From an uncultured Prevotella sp. (lineage in GTDB: Bacteria > Bacteroidota > Bacteroidia > Bacteroidales > Bacteroidaceae): DNA of 5,129 nucleotides. The stretch's first letter is position 1. Each line of letters opens with the position of its first letter. The notes beneath the pieces are model-generated. The model did no database searches. It was not told where the DNA came from and saw only the letters and a list, made by a program, of their open reading frames with translations. Positions 1 through 5,129 of the stretch are shown one piece after another. The stretch lies in contig CALZNR010000127.1 in NCBI GenBank assembly GCA_945827565.1, forward strand, positions 1-5,129, in the 5' to 3' direction. The translations under genes were made by a program, and so were the position numbers.

Positions 1-258
1 GGTCTGGGGATATTTCTGTTTCAATGTGTGGCATATCTCCACGCCAATGGTGGTAGAACCTCCTAATCCTAAATCGAGGAGCACCAGGTGTACAGGTTTC
101 TCGTTGATGAGTTGCCAAAACTCATCCTCGTTGGAAGCCGTGCCTATGACCCTTGCTTCGGGCACTTCTTGTTGCACAATGCCCTCTGTTCCCTTCAGTT
201 CCAGGGGAACATCCTCAACAATGATGATGTCAAAACCTAAAGATGATGTCTCTGTCAT
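1..258 (-). CDS. Response regulator, N-terminal receiver domain (partial)
   Basis: The reverse strand encodes the first 86 residues of a protein that continues past the left edge. It opens MTETSSLGFDIIIVEDVPLE, the first beta strand of a CheY-like receiver domain with the acidic pair E15-D16. The second landmark is VHLVLLDLGLGG (residues 56-67), where D62 is the expected phospho-acceptor aspartate at the end of beta 3. The family receives phosphate from a sensor histidine kinase and usually controls transcription through a C-terminal DNA-binding domain. That domain lies outside the window; the spacing and style suggest NarL/LuxR type, but this is inference. In-frame ATGs also exist at 288 and 306. 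The start at 258 is preferred because a perfect promoter sits just upstream and would not transcribe the earlier starts, and because the receiver fold begins about nine residues in. The gene is divergent from the PurF homologue. Confidence 0.85.
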   Translation of the reverse strand, partial: MTETSSLGFDIIIVEDVPLELKGTEGIVQQEVPEARVIGTASNEDEFWQLINEKPVHLVLLDLGLGGSTTIGVEICHTLKQKYPQT

Positions 259-263
259 GCTTG

Positions 264-294
264 CAAAAATACAATAACTTGCCGACATTGCAAA
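264..294 (-). promoter_or_regulatory. Bacteroidota-type promoter of the response regulator
   Basis: Read on the minus strand, TTTG (291-294) is followed by exactly 19 nt and then TATTTTTG (264-271). This matches the Bacteroidota sigma-ABfr consensus TTTG-N19-21-TAnnTTTG. Only CAAGC separates the -7 element from the ATG at 258, so transcription should begin at or within a few bases of the start codon. The mRNA would then be leaderless or nearly so. Confidence 0.65.
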
Positions 295-339
295 ATATCT
301 CTTCATTTTTGTTTTTCCCTGTGGCAAAGAGTGAATGAT

Positions 340-354
340 ATTTTGATACAAAAT
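340..354. repeat. 15-bp palindrome ATTTTG-ATA-CAAAAT between divergent genes
   Basis: A perfect inverted repeat with 6-bp arms and a 3-bp centre lies about midway between the two divergent promoters. It could be an operator for either gene. In A/T-rich intergenic DNA such a short palindrome may also be chance, and there is no direct evidence for a binding protein. Confidence 0.3.
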
Positions 355-367
355 GCAACTGAATTGA

Positions 368-396
368 TTGTGTTTAAAAAATAATGTATAATTTTG
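368..396 (+). promoter_or_regulatory. Promoter of the PurF homologue
   Basis: TAATTTTG (389-396) is an exact match to the Bacteroidota -7 consensus TAnnTTTG. An upstream TTG (368-370) lies 18 nt before it, one base shorter than the usual spacing. Transcription should start near 400-403, giving a leader of about 16-19 nt that is A-rich with no Shine-Dalgarno sequence, as is normal for this phylum. Confidence 0.6.
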
Positions 397-418
397 CAGA
401 TTGTAAACAAGTAAATTT

Positions 419-1825
419 ATGGGTGGTTTTTTTGGAACAATTTCTAAAAAAGAGTGTGTTGATGACCTCTTTTATGGAACGGATTATAATTCTCATTTAG
501 GCACAAAGCGTGCTGGATTGGTAACCTTTGACAAGGAGTTAGGGTTTAGTAGGTCTATTCACAGTTTGGAGCGTGATTATTTTCGCTCCAAGTTTGAAGG
601 CGAGTTGCATACCTTTCATGGCTGTCAGGGGCTGGGTGTAATTAGCGACACCGACCCTCAACCGATTATTGTCAATTCTCATTTGGGCAGATATGCGGTG
701 GTGACAGTGGCAAAAATCAATAATCAGCAGGAAATTGCAGAGGAGTTGCTCTCACGGAAGATGCACCTCAGTGAGATGTCTGCCAATAAACTGAACCAAA
801 CAGAATTGGTGGCTCTGCTCATCAATATGGGCAAGTCTTTCGTGGAAGGCATCAACATGGTCTATGAAAGGATCAAGGGCTCGTGCTCTATGCTGGTGTT
901 GACGGAGGATGGTATTATCGCGGCTCGTGACAAATACGGGCGCACTCCCATTGTCTTAGGCAAGAAAGAGGGTGCCTATGCAGCCACAAGTGAAACAGCT
1001 GCTTTCCCTAATCTGGATTTCCAAACGGTTCGAGACTTGGGACCGGGCGAGATCGTTCGTATCAAGGCAGATGGAGAAGAGGTGCTTCAAAAACCTTTCA
1101 GCAGGTGCCAGATATGCTCGTTCCTGTGGGTATATTATGGCTTTCCTGCAAGCGACTATGAGGGAATCAACGTGGAAGCCATGCGAGAGTTCAACGGCAA
1201 GTTGATGGGCGAGTCGGATGATATTGAGGCCGATTGCGTATGCGGAATACCTGATTCGGGAGTTGGCTTTGCCTTAGGCTATTCAGAAGGGCATAAGATT
1301 CCATACAAAAGGGCGGTGTTGAAATACACACCTACCTGGCCCAGAAGTTTTACACCCAGCAATCAAACCAGACGTGACTTAGTGGCAAGGATGAAACTGA
1401 TACCCAACCGTGCCATTCTTAACAACAAGAGGGTAGTGTTCTGCGATGATTCTATCGTTAGAGGAACACAGTTGCGTGATAACGTGCGCACCTTCTTTGA
1501 ATATGGAGCCAAGGAGGTACACGCAAGAATATCGTGTCCGCCTCTTGTGTATGGATGTCCGTTCATCGGTTTCACTTCTTCCAAGGATGATTTGGAACTC
1601 ATCACCAGATGTATCATACGCGACTTTGAGGGCGATCATCGTAAAAATCTCGAGGCGTATGCCACAACAGACTCACCGGAATATACAAGAATGGTAAATG
1701 AGATAGCCAAGAGATTGGGTCTGACCACCTTGAAGTTCAATACTATAGAGTCTCTGATAAAGTCTATTGGCTTGCCCAAGGAGCGTGTGTGCACTCACTG
1801 CTTTGACGGAAGTAGCGAGATGTAG
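419..1825 (+). CDS. purF: Amidophosphoribosyltransferase (PurF) homologue lacking the glutaminase active site
   Basis: This 468-residue protein belongs to the PurF family, which makes phosphoribosylamine from PRPP and glutamine as the first committed step of purine synthesis in the cytoplasm. The length is normal for the family. The N-terminal half (about 1-225) has the class II glutaminase (Ntn) fold pattern, including DGIIAARDKYGRTPIVLGKK (164-183) and the LGPGEIVRI segment (207-215). The C-terminal half carries the PRPP motif VVFCDDSIVRGT (339-350). C233, C380, C458 and C461 line up with the four [4Fe-4S] ligands of Bacillus subtilis PurF (C236, C382, C437, C440). The protein begins MGGFFG where active enzymes have MCG(I/V)xG, so the catalytic Cys1 is glycine. 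The glutamine-binding motifs HRGQDAAG, HVRYxTxG and NGNLTN are also not conserved. The flexible PRPP loop KNRYVGRTF reads KYTPTWPRSF. The frame is intact and not decaying, so a modified function is likely. The symbol reflects family only. No operon partner is visible, and the next gene is 377 bp away. Confidence 0.85.
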   Translation: MGGFFGTISKKECVDDLFYGTDYNSHLGTKRAGLVTFDKELGFSRSIHSLERDYFRSKFEGELHTFHGCQGLGVISDTDPQPIIVNSHLGRYAVVTVAKINNQQEIAEELLSRKMHLSEMSANKLNQTELVALLINMGKSFVEGINMVYERIKGSCSMLVLTEDGIIAARDKYGRTPIVLGKKEGAYAATSETAAFPNLDFQTVRDLGPGEIVRIKADGEEVLQKPFSRCQICSFLWVYYGFPASDYEGINVEAMREFNGKLMGESDDIEADCVCGIPDSGVGFALGYSEGHKIPYKRAVLKYTPTWPRSFTPSNQTRRDLVARMKLIPNRAILNNKRVVFCDDSIVRGTQLRDNVRTFFEYGAKEVHARISCPPLVYGCPFIGFTSSKDDLELITRCIIRDFEGDHRKNLEAYATTDSPEYTRMVNEIAKRLGLTTLKFNTIESLIKSIGLPKERVCTHCFDGSSEM

Positions 1826-1860
1826 TTCTGGGTTTCGATTTTTTGAAAAATAGGATAGAG

Positions 1861-2088
1861 GTTAAGGAGCTGGGCTATATGTTTTGAGCACAGAGCGTAG
1901 GTGTAAAAGCATTTGGCGTGGCTCCTTAACTCGTGGTTTGCCATTCGTCATCTCCTGCGATGTTGCAGTTCTAACTTGACGGTAGGGTGGCGAAAGGTAA
2001 TGAACGGAGCCATGTCATCACTTCAAGTGACGAAGGCTTAGAAAGGTGTTCCCTTTAGATACGGTCAACCGGAAGGAGGAGAGGAACA
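1861..2088 (+). ncRNA. Candidate structured RNA (possible group II intron domain I remnant)
   Basis: The 377-bp gap after the PurF homologue has no convincing ORF but contains successive nested inverted repeats. (A) GTTAAGGAGC (1861-1870) pairs perfectly with GCTCCTTAAC (1921-1930) and encloses a bulged hairpin at 1879-1912. (B) GCCA (1940-1943), CGTCA (1946-1950) and CTGC (1955-1958) pair in nested order with GCAG (1965-1968), TGACG (1977-1981) and TGGC (1988-1991). (C) AGCC (2008-2011) pairs with GGCT (2035-2038) around TCACTT/AAGTGA (2018-2030). (D) TGTTCC (2047-2052) pairs with GGAACA (2083-2088), with CCTT/AAGG inside. Four consecutive foldable units are what a large RNA shows. The base composition is also more G-rich than the flanking spacers. 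Identity is not established. Group II intron domain I is the best guess from the general style, but no 5' GTGYG boundary, domain V or reverse transcriptase is present. No promoter was found directly upstream, and the strand is assumed. Confidence 0.45.
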
Positions 2089-2120
2089 GGAAGCACTTAT
2101 TTATGAACTCTGCTTTAAAA

Positions 2121-2160
2121 TACCTTCATTTTGATTTTGCCGTTAATGAAAAAAATGGTA
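2121..2160. repeat. Imperfect inverted repeat spanning the DUF4301 promoter
   Basis: TACC plus TTCATT (2121-2130) are mirrored by AATGAA (2145-2150) and GGTA (2157-2160), with a six-base A-rich insertion in the right arm. The repeat covers the -33 element and reaches the -7 element. It could be an operator or mRNA-independent chance symmetry in A/T-rich DNA; I cannot tell which. Confidence 0.25.
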
Positions 2161-2166
2161 TATTTG
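2136..2166 (+). promoter_or_regulatory. Promoter of the DUF4301 gene
   Basis: TTTG (2136-2139) is followed by exactly 19 nt and then TATATTTG (2159-2166), a full match to the Bacteroidota consensus at both elements and in spacing. Transcription should begin about 5-7 nt downstream, leaving a leader of roughly 30 nt. That leader has no Shine-Dalgarno sequence. The gene therefore has its own promoter and does not depend on readthrough from the PurF homologue. Confidence 0.7.
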
Positions 2167-2202
2167 TGCATTGAATAACATTTACCAAATTCTTTTCTTA
2201 TT

Positions 2203-3720
2203 ATGTTTACACAAGAAGACTTAAAGCAGATTGAAAGCAAGGGTATTACAGTCTCTCAAGTAGAGAGCCAGTTGGAGGATTTTAAAAACGGGTTTCCCTT
2301 CTTGAAACTGAAATCTGCTGCTGCAATAGGCAATGGTATATTGGCATGCAATGATGCCGAGTGTGACAGCTACATCTCTGCTTGGGAAAGCTACAAATCA
2401 GAGGGTAAGGACATAGTGAAGTTTGTGCCAGCATCTGGCGCCGCAAGCAGAATGTTCAAGGATTTGTTTGCTTTTGCTGATGCTGCGTATGATGTGCCCA
2501 CTACTGATTTTGAAAAGAAATTCTTTGAGCACATCCGCCAGTTTGCATTCTTTTGCCAGTTGAATGATGCCTGTGTAAAGAATCAAGGGTGTGGCATTGA
2601 CGAACTGCTGCAGAAGGGACAGTATAAGGCTGTGGTAAATAATCTTCTCGGAGAAGAGGGCCTTAACTATGGTCAGTTGCCAAAGGGGCTTCTTGAATTC
2701 CATACCTATACGGATGGGTCGCGCACGCCAGTAGAGGAGCACTTGGTTGAAGGTGCATTGTATGCAGGAAGCAAAGGTGTGGTTGCCATCCATTTCACGG
2801 TGAGCCATGAACATCGTGCATTGTTTGAACAGAAGATAAAGAGTGTGCTCCCCATTTATGAAAAAGAGTTTGGGGTGAAATACGAGGTGAGCATGTCTGA
2901 GCAGTTGCCGAGTACCGACACCATAGCCGCCAATGTTGACAACACACCTTTCCGTGATGATAAGGGTAGGTTGGTGTTCCGTCCTGGCGGACACGGAGCG
3001 CTGATTGCCAACTTGAACAAGATTGATGCAGACATCGTATTTGTTAAGAATATTGATAATGTGGTGCCCGATAGAATCAAGGACGACACCGTGAAATACA
3101 AGAAGGTGCTTGCCGGAGTGCTTGTGTCTCTGCAGAAGCAGGCATTTGAGTATCTTGAGCAGTTGGAGAGTGGCACTTATTCTCACGACACATTAGAGAA
3201 GATTATTCGCTTTGTTCAGCGTGATCTCTGCTGCAGAAATGAGGACATCAAGAATCTGGAGGATGCCGATTTGGTGATTTATCTAAAGAATAAGCTCAAC
3301 AGACCTATGCGTGTGTGTGGTGTTGTTAAGAATGTCGGAGAACCAGGCGGTGGTCCGTTCCTTACCTATAACAGTGATGGCAGCGTGAGTTCGCAGATTC
3401 TTGAGAGTAGTCAGATAGACAAGAGCAATCAGGAGTATGTGGATATGTTTGTAAAGGGCACGCACTTCAATCCCGTGGATTTGGTATGTGCACTGAAGAA
3501 CTATAAGGGAGAAAAGTACGATTTGACAAGATATGTGGATAAGTCAACAGGCTTCATTTCTTCCAAGAGTAAGAGCGGCAGAGAATTGAAGGCCCTGGAG
3601 TTGCCAGGACTGTGGAATGGTGCGATGAGCGACTGGAATACAGTCTTCGTAGAAGTTCCGCTCTCTACTTTCAATCCAGTGAAAACCGTCAATGACCTGC
3701 TGAGAGAGCAACATCAATAA
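2203..3720 (+). CDS. DUF4301 family protein, possible sugar nucleotidyltransferase relative
   Basis: This 505-residue protein matches, from memory, the Bacteroidota family DUF4301, which has no assigned function. It has no signal peptide or membrane segments, so it should be cytoplasmic. The N-terminal part holds VKFVPASGAASRMFKDL (72-88), which resembles the glycine-rich GGxGTRxG nucleotide loop of nucleotidyltransferases in a changed form. Residues 258-290 read RPGGHGALI then ADIVFVKNIDNVVPD. This closely parallels the PxGHGD...L and YxFxxNxDN motifs of UDP-GlcNAc and UDP-glucose pyrophosphorylases. A third conserved-looking block is VCGVVKNVGEPGGGPFLTYN (371-390). The C-terminal part contains KGTHFNPVDLVCALKNYKG (418-436). 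A role in activating a sugar phosphate with a nucleotide is an inference from these motifs, not an established function. ATG 2203 is the first in-frame start after a strong promoter and gives an N-terminus typical of the family. The gene is monocistronic and convergent with the TetR-type gene. Confidence 0.85.
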   Translation: MFTQEDLKQIESKGITVSQVESQLEDFKNGFPFLKLKSAAAIGNGILACNDAECDSYISAWESYKSEGKDIVKFVPASGAASRMFKDLFAFADAAYDVPTTDFEKKFFEHIRQFAFFCQLNDACVKNQGCGIDELLQKGQYKAVVNNLLGEEGLNYGQLPKGLLEFHTYTDGSRTPVEEHLVEGALYAGSKGVVAIHFTVSHEHRALFEQKIKSVLPIYEKEFGVKYEVSMSEQLPSTDTIAANVDNTPFRDDKGRLVFRPGGHGALIANLNKIDADIVFVKNIDNVVPDRIKDDTVKYKKVLAGVLVSLQKQAFEYLEQLESGTYSHDTLEKIIRFVQRDLCCRNEDIKNLEDADLVIYLKNKLNRPMRVCGVVKNVGEPGGGPFLTYNSDGSVSSQILESSQIDKSNQEYVDMFVKGTHFNPVDLVCALKNYKGEKYDLTRYVDKSTGFISSKSKSGRELKALELPGLWNGAMSDWNTVFVEVPLSTFNPVKTVNDLLREQHQ

Positions 3721-3751
3721 GGATAAAGCTGATAAAGAGCACAGCCAACAG

Positions 3752-3814
3752 TTGCGCAGTTAGACTTCCTGATATTTTTGAAACATGAAGGAGTCTAATT
3801 GCGCAATTCCTTTT
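3752..3814 (+). terminator. Hairpin terminator at the convergent gene junction
   Basis: TTGCGCAGTTAGACTTC (3752-3768) pairs with GAGTCTAATTGCGCAA and its preceding G (3790-3806). This gives 17 consecutive pairs, two of them G-U wobbles, around a 21-nt loop. On the plus strand the stem is followed by TTCCTTTT, a weak U-tract, so it probably ends the DUF4301 transcript 31 nt after its stop codon. The hairpin covers the last codons and stop of the TetR gene, and may act in both directions although no good U-tract follows on the minus strand. Confidence 0.6.
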
Positions 3815-4398
3815 GTGGTGCAGAAACCACGTAGCGTGGTGAACGTAAGGTTGTAGAACAACTCTTCAAAGGAATAGGTGTGATATAGCAACGATGAAAT
3901 AATGTGCTGCCTCTGCACTTCCATCATATCACAGATAAGTTTATAGTTGAGATGTGGCAAAAAATAGCCTTCCTCCACGCCGCGTAGGAAAAATGACATG
4001 GAGAGCTTCTTGGATTCGTTGTTGTGTGCTTTCAGATACTCTTGCACTTTGTTGTATTTCTGTATGTCGGTAATGAATGATGGCGACATGTTTTTCATAA
4101 ACTCTGTTTGAAATTGGCAGAAGGCTATAAAGTCATCCATCACGTTATTGTCTTCCTTGCGCCCCTCCATAAATTTTTCTCTGCTTTCCTTCTGCATCAG
4201 GTGTAACACCTCTAACAATAAGTCTTCCTTGTTGTCATATATTTCGTAAAGGGTTCGTTTGGATATAGACAGGGCGCCAGAGATGTCATCCATCTTTACC
4301 GCTTTCACTCCTTTCTCTAAGAACAGCAGTTTGGACACATCCAATACTCTGGCCTTTAGCTGCTGCTTATACCCAATATTTTGTTTTAAAAATTGCAT
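3760..4398 (-). CDS. TetR/AcrR family transcriptional regulator
   Basis: This 212-residue protein has the size and architecture of a TetR-family DNA-binding regulator, usually a ligand-responsive repressor that acts as a dimer. The N-terminal helix-turn-helix domain spans about residues 14-60. It contains the hallmark pattern MDDISGALSISKRTLYEIYDNKEDLL (36-61), including the turn (LSIS), the recognition helix (KRTLYEIY) and the K(E/D)xLL signature that follows. The remainder is helical and variable, and would bind the ligand and form the dimer; its ligand cannot be read from sequence. ATG 4398 is the natural start, with 13 residues before the HTH. The C-terminus overlaps the convergent terminator hairpin. 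The gene shares a 161-bp divergent control region with the malic enzyme. Self-repression is the family default, and control of malic enzyme is possible but unproven. Confidence 0.9.
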   Translation of the reverse strand: MQFLKQNIGYKQQLKARVLDVSKLLFLEKGVKAVKMDDISGALSISKRTLYEIYDNKEDLLLEVLHLMQKESREKFMEGRKEDNNVMDDFIAFCQFQTEFMKNMSPSFITDIQKYNKVQEYLKAHNNESKKLSMSFFLRGVEEGYFLPHLNYKLICDMMEVQRQHIISSLLYHTYSFEELFYNLTFTTLRGFCTTKGIAQLDSFMFQKYQEV

Positions 4399-4426
4399 GA
4401 ATATGTGTTTTGGTGTTATCTTGCAA

Positions 4427-4434
4427 CAAAGTTA
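4427..4434 (-). promoter_or_regulatory. -7 element of the TetR gene promoter
   Basis: On the minus strand TAACTTTG (4427-4434) fits the Bacteroidota -7 consensus exactly and lies 28 bp before the ATG. No good TTTG is found 19-21 nt upstream: the closest, at 4445-4448, is only 10 nt away. The promoter may therefore be weak or need an activator. Confidence 0.5.
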
Positions 4435-4477
4435 GTAAAAATAACAAAGAAACGTAATGATTTCCGTGGGTTTTTAG

Positions 4478-4485
4478 TAACTTTG
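4478..4485 (+). promoter_or_regulatory. -7 element of the malic enzyme promoter
   Basis: TAACTTTG at this position is an exact Bacteroidota -7 element and is followed by GC, as is common for this class. No clear TTTG lies 19-21 nt upstream. Transcription from here would give a leader of about 68-70 nt, longer than that of the other genes in the window. Confidence 0.55.
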
Positions 4486-4491
4486 CCCCTC

Positions 4492-4508
4492 GTTCTTTGA
4501 GTTAGAAC
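4492..4508. repeat. 17-bp imperfect palindrome at the start of the malic enzyme leader
   Basis: GTTCT (4492-4496) and AGAAC (4504-4508) flank a 7-bp spacer, just downstream of the predicted transcription start. It could be an operator or a small 5' hairpin in the mRNA. With only 5-bp arms, chance is a real alternative. Confidence 0.25.
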
Positions 4509-4559
4509 ATTTTTTCTGTCACATATTATATATAAAATCCAAAAATCAAACACAGAATT

Positions 4560-5129
4560 ATGGTAAAGATTTCAAAAGAAGCCGCTCTGTTCTATCATGA
4601 GAATGGGCGACCTGGAAAAATTGAAGTGAAGCCTACAAAGGCTTATCGCACACAGACAGATTTGAGTTTGGCATATTCGCCTGGCGTGGCTTTTCCCTGT
4701 TTGGAAATTCAGCAGAATCCTAACGACGCATATAAATATACAGACAAAGGAAACCTGGTGGCTGTTATCAGCAATGGCACGGCAGTCCTTGGTTTGGGAG
4801 ATATCGGTGCCCTCAGTGGCAAACCCGTGATGGAAGGAAAGGGATTGCTCTTTAAGATCTATGGTGGCATTGATGTGTTTGATATCGAGGTAGCAGAAAA
4901 AGATCCAGAGAAGTTTTGCGAGGCTGTAGAGAAGATTGCTCCCACCTTTGGTGGAATCAATCTGGAGGATATCAAGGCCCCCGAGTGCTTCTATATTGAA
5001 AACAGATTGAAGCAGACTCTCGATATTCCCGTGATGCACGACGACCAGCACGGTACTGCCATCATCAGTGCTGCTGGTTTGAAGAATGCCTTGGAGGTGA
5101 ATGGCAAAGACATTAAAAAGGTAAAGATT
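4560..5129 (+). CDS. maeB: NADP-dependent malic enzyme, MaeB type (partial)
   Basis: The first 190 residues of a malic enzyme, which oxidatively decarboxylates malate to pyruvate and CO2 with reduction of NAD(P)+ in the cytoplasm. In fermenting Bacteroidales it links the C4-dicarboxylate pathway to pyruvate. The N-terminal malic domain is clear. [14 protein letters not shown] (34-47) supplies the catalytic tyrosine Y39. [20 protein letters not shown] (65-84) is the family signature. GKGLLFK (93-99) supplies the probable catalytic lysine K94. [11 protein letters not shown] (134-144) and MHDDQHGTA (159-167) supply the metal-binding acids E136-D137 and D161-D162. The NAD(P)-binding domain starts beyond the right edge. 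Full-length MaeB proteins are about 760 residues with a C-terminal phosphotransacetylase-like domain, which is expected but not seen here. F45 replaces the acidic residue I would expect after PGVA. The leader is A/T-rich with no Shine-Dalgarno sequence. Confidence 0.93.
   Translation, partial: MVKISKEAALFYHENGRPGKIEVKPTKAYRTQTDLSLAYSPGVAFPCLEIQQNPNDAYKYTDKGNLVAVISNGTAVLGLGDIGALSGKPVMEGKGLLFKIYGGIDVFDIEVAEKDPEKFCEAVEKIAPTFGGINLEDIKAPECFYIENRLKQTLDIPVMHDDQHGTAIISAAGLKNALEVNGKDIKKVKI

Larger units (their letters stand above)
4427..4485. repeat. 15-bp inverted repeat carrying both divergent -7 elements
   Basis: CAAAGTTAGTAAAAA (4427-4441) is the reverse complement of TTTTTAGTAACTTTG (4471-4485) except at one position (4435/4477). 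Each arm contains one gene's TAACTTTG element, so the two promoters are near mirror images separated by 29 bp. Within the left arm, GTTA (4431-4434) and TAAC (4442-4445) also form a 15-bp palindrome that overlaps the TetR promoter. This is the size of a simple TetR-family operator. Confidence 0.45.

Noticed and set aside
26..277. A plus-strand open frame of 83 codons at the left edge
   Set aside because: The minus strand gives a receiver domain with the acidic pair and phospho-acceptor aspartate. The plus-strand product is rich in S, M and P with no family resemblance.
261..295. Direct repeats TTGCAAAA at 261-268 and 288-295
   Set aside because: They coincide with the two promoter elements of the response regulator on the opposite strand and need no separate explanation.
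1363..1639. Two overlapping minus-strand frames within the PurF homologue
   Set aside because: They are antisense to the conserved PRPP-binding region, and neither has a promoter or a recognisable product.
1838..1851. ATTTTT-TG-AAAAAT just after the PurF homologue, considered as its terminator
   Set aside because: The loop would be only two bases, the stem is all A-T, and no U-tract follows. It is more likely a chance A/T palindrome. No convincing terminator was found for that gene.
2062..2076. Resemblance of GGTCA...CGGAAGG to the conserved loop of bacterial SRP RNA
   Set aside because: The spacing is wrong, the following AGCA motif is absent, and the flanking pairing does not form the SRP helix 8 hairpin.
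1861..2088. Structured region as RNase P RNA or tmRNA
   Set aside because: The conserved GAGGAAAGUC and ACAGAA blocks of RNase P RNA, and the tRNA-like ends of tmRNA, could not be found.
2398..3186. A 262-codon open frame on the minus strand inside the DUF4301 gene
   Set aside because: It lies entirely antisense to a well-supported gene, and its translation shows no recognisable domain. Its residue mix (rich in H, L, C and I) is typical of a complementary-strand artefact.
4572..5051. A 159-codon minus-strand open frame opposite the malic enzyme
   Set aside because: The plus strand here encodes unmistakable malic enzyme motifs in an uninterrupted frame, so the antisense frame is a by-product.

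Overview
This window looks like chromosomal DNA from a member of the Bacteroidota, most likely the order Bacteroidales; a Prevotella- or Bacteroides-like genus is a guess. Three things support this. Gene starts lack a Shine-Dalgarno sequence and sit in A/T-rich leaders. Five promoter -7 elements match TAnnTTTG exactly, and two of them have TTTG precisely 19 nt upstream. The gene families also fit: a Bacteroidales-type PurF-like protein, a DUF4301 protein, and a MaeB-type malic enzyme. Genus cannot be fixed from the sequence alone.

Layout. Bases 1-258 (minus) hold the N-terminal receiver domain of a response regulator that runs off the left edge. Bases 259-418 are a divergent promoter region. 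Bases 419-1825 (plus) encode an amidophosphoribosyltransferase homologue. Bases 1826-2202 contain no gene but carry a run of nested, mostly perfect inverted repeats (about 1861-2088) that read as a structured RNA, followed by a strong promoter. Bases 2203-3720 (plus) encode a DUF4301 protein. It converges on a TetR-type regulator at 3760-4398 (minus), and a long hairpin lies over the junction. Bases 4399-4559 are a second divergent promoter region with several inverted repeats. From 4560 to the right edge (plus) is the N-terminal third of a NADP-type malic enzyme.

How the genes relate. There is no obvious operon: each gene has its own promoter and neighbours are divergent, convergent or widely spaced. 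The pairs sharing control DNA are the response regulator with the PurF homologue and the TetR regulator with the malic enzyme. For the second pair, inverted repeats at the promoters make autoregulation, and possibly regulation of malic enzyme, a reasonable hypothesis.

Main points of interest. The PurF homologue has lost the whole glutaminase active site, including Cys1, but keeps the PRPP motif and four cysteines matching the Fe-S ligands of Bacillus PurF. The DUF4301 protein carries motifs resembling UDP-sugar pyrophosphorylases. The 1861-2088 segment looks like an unannotated structured RNA, possibly a group II intron domain I remnant. The response regulator promoter implies a leaderless mRNA. 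No CRISPR array, tRNA, rRNA or complete mobile element was seen.
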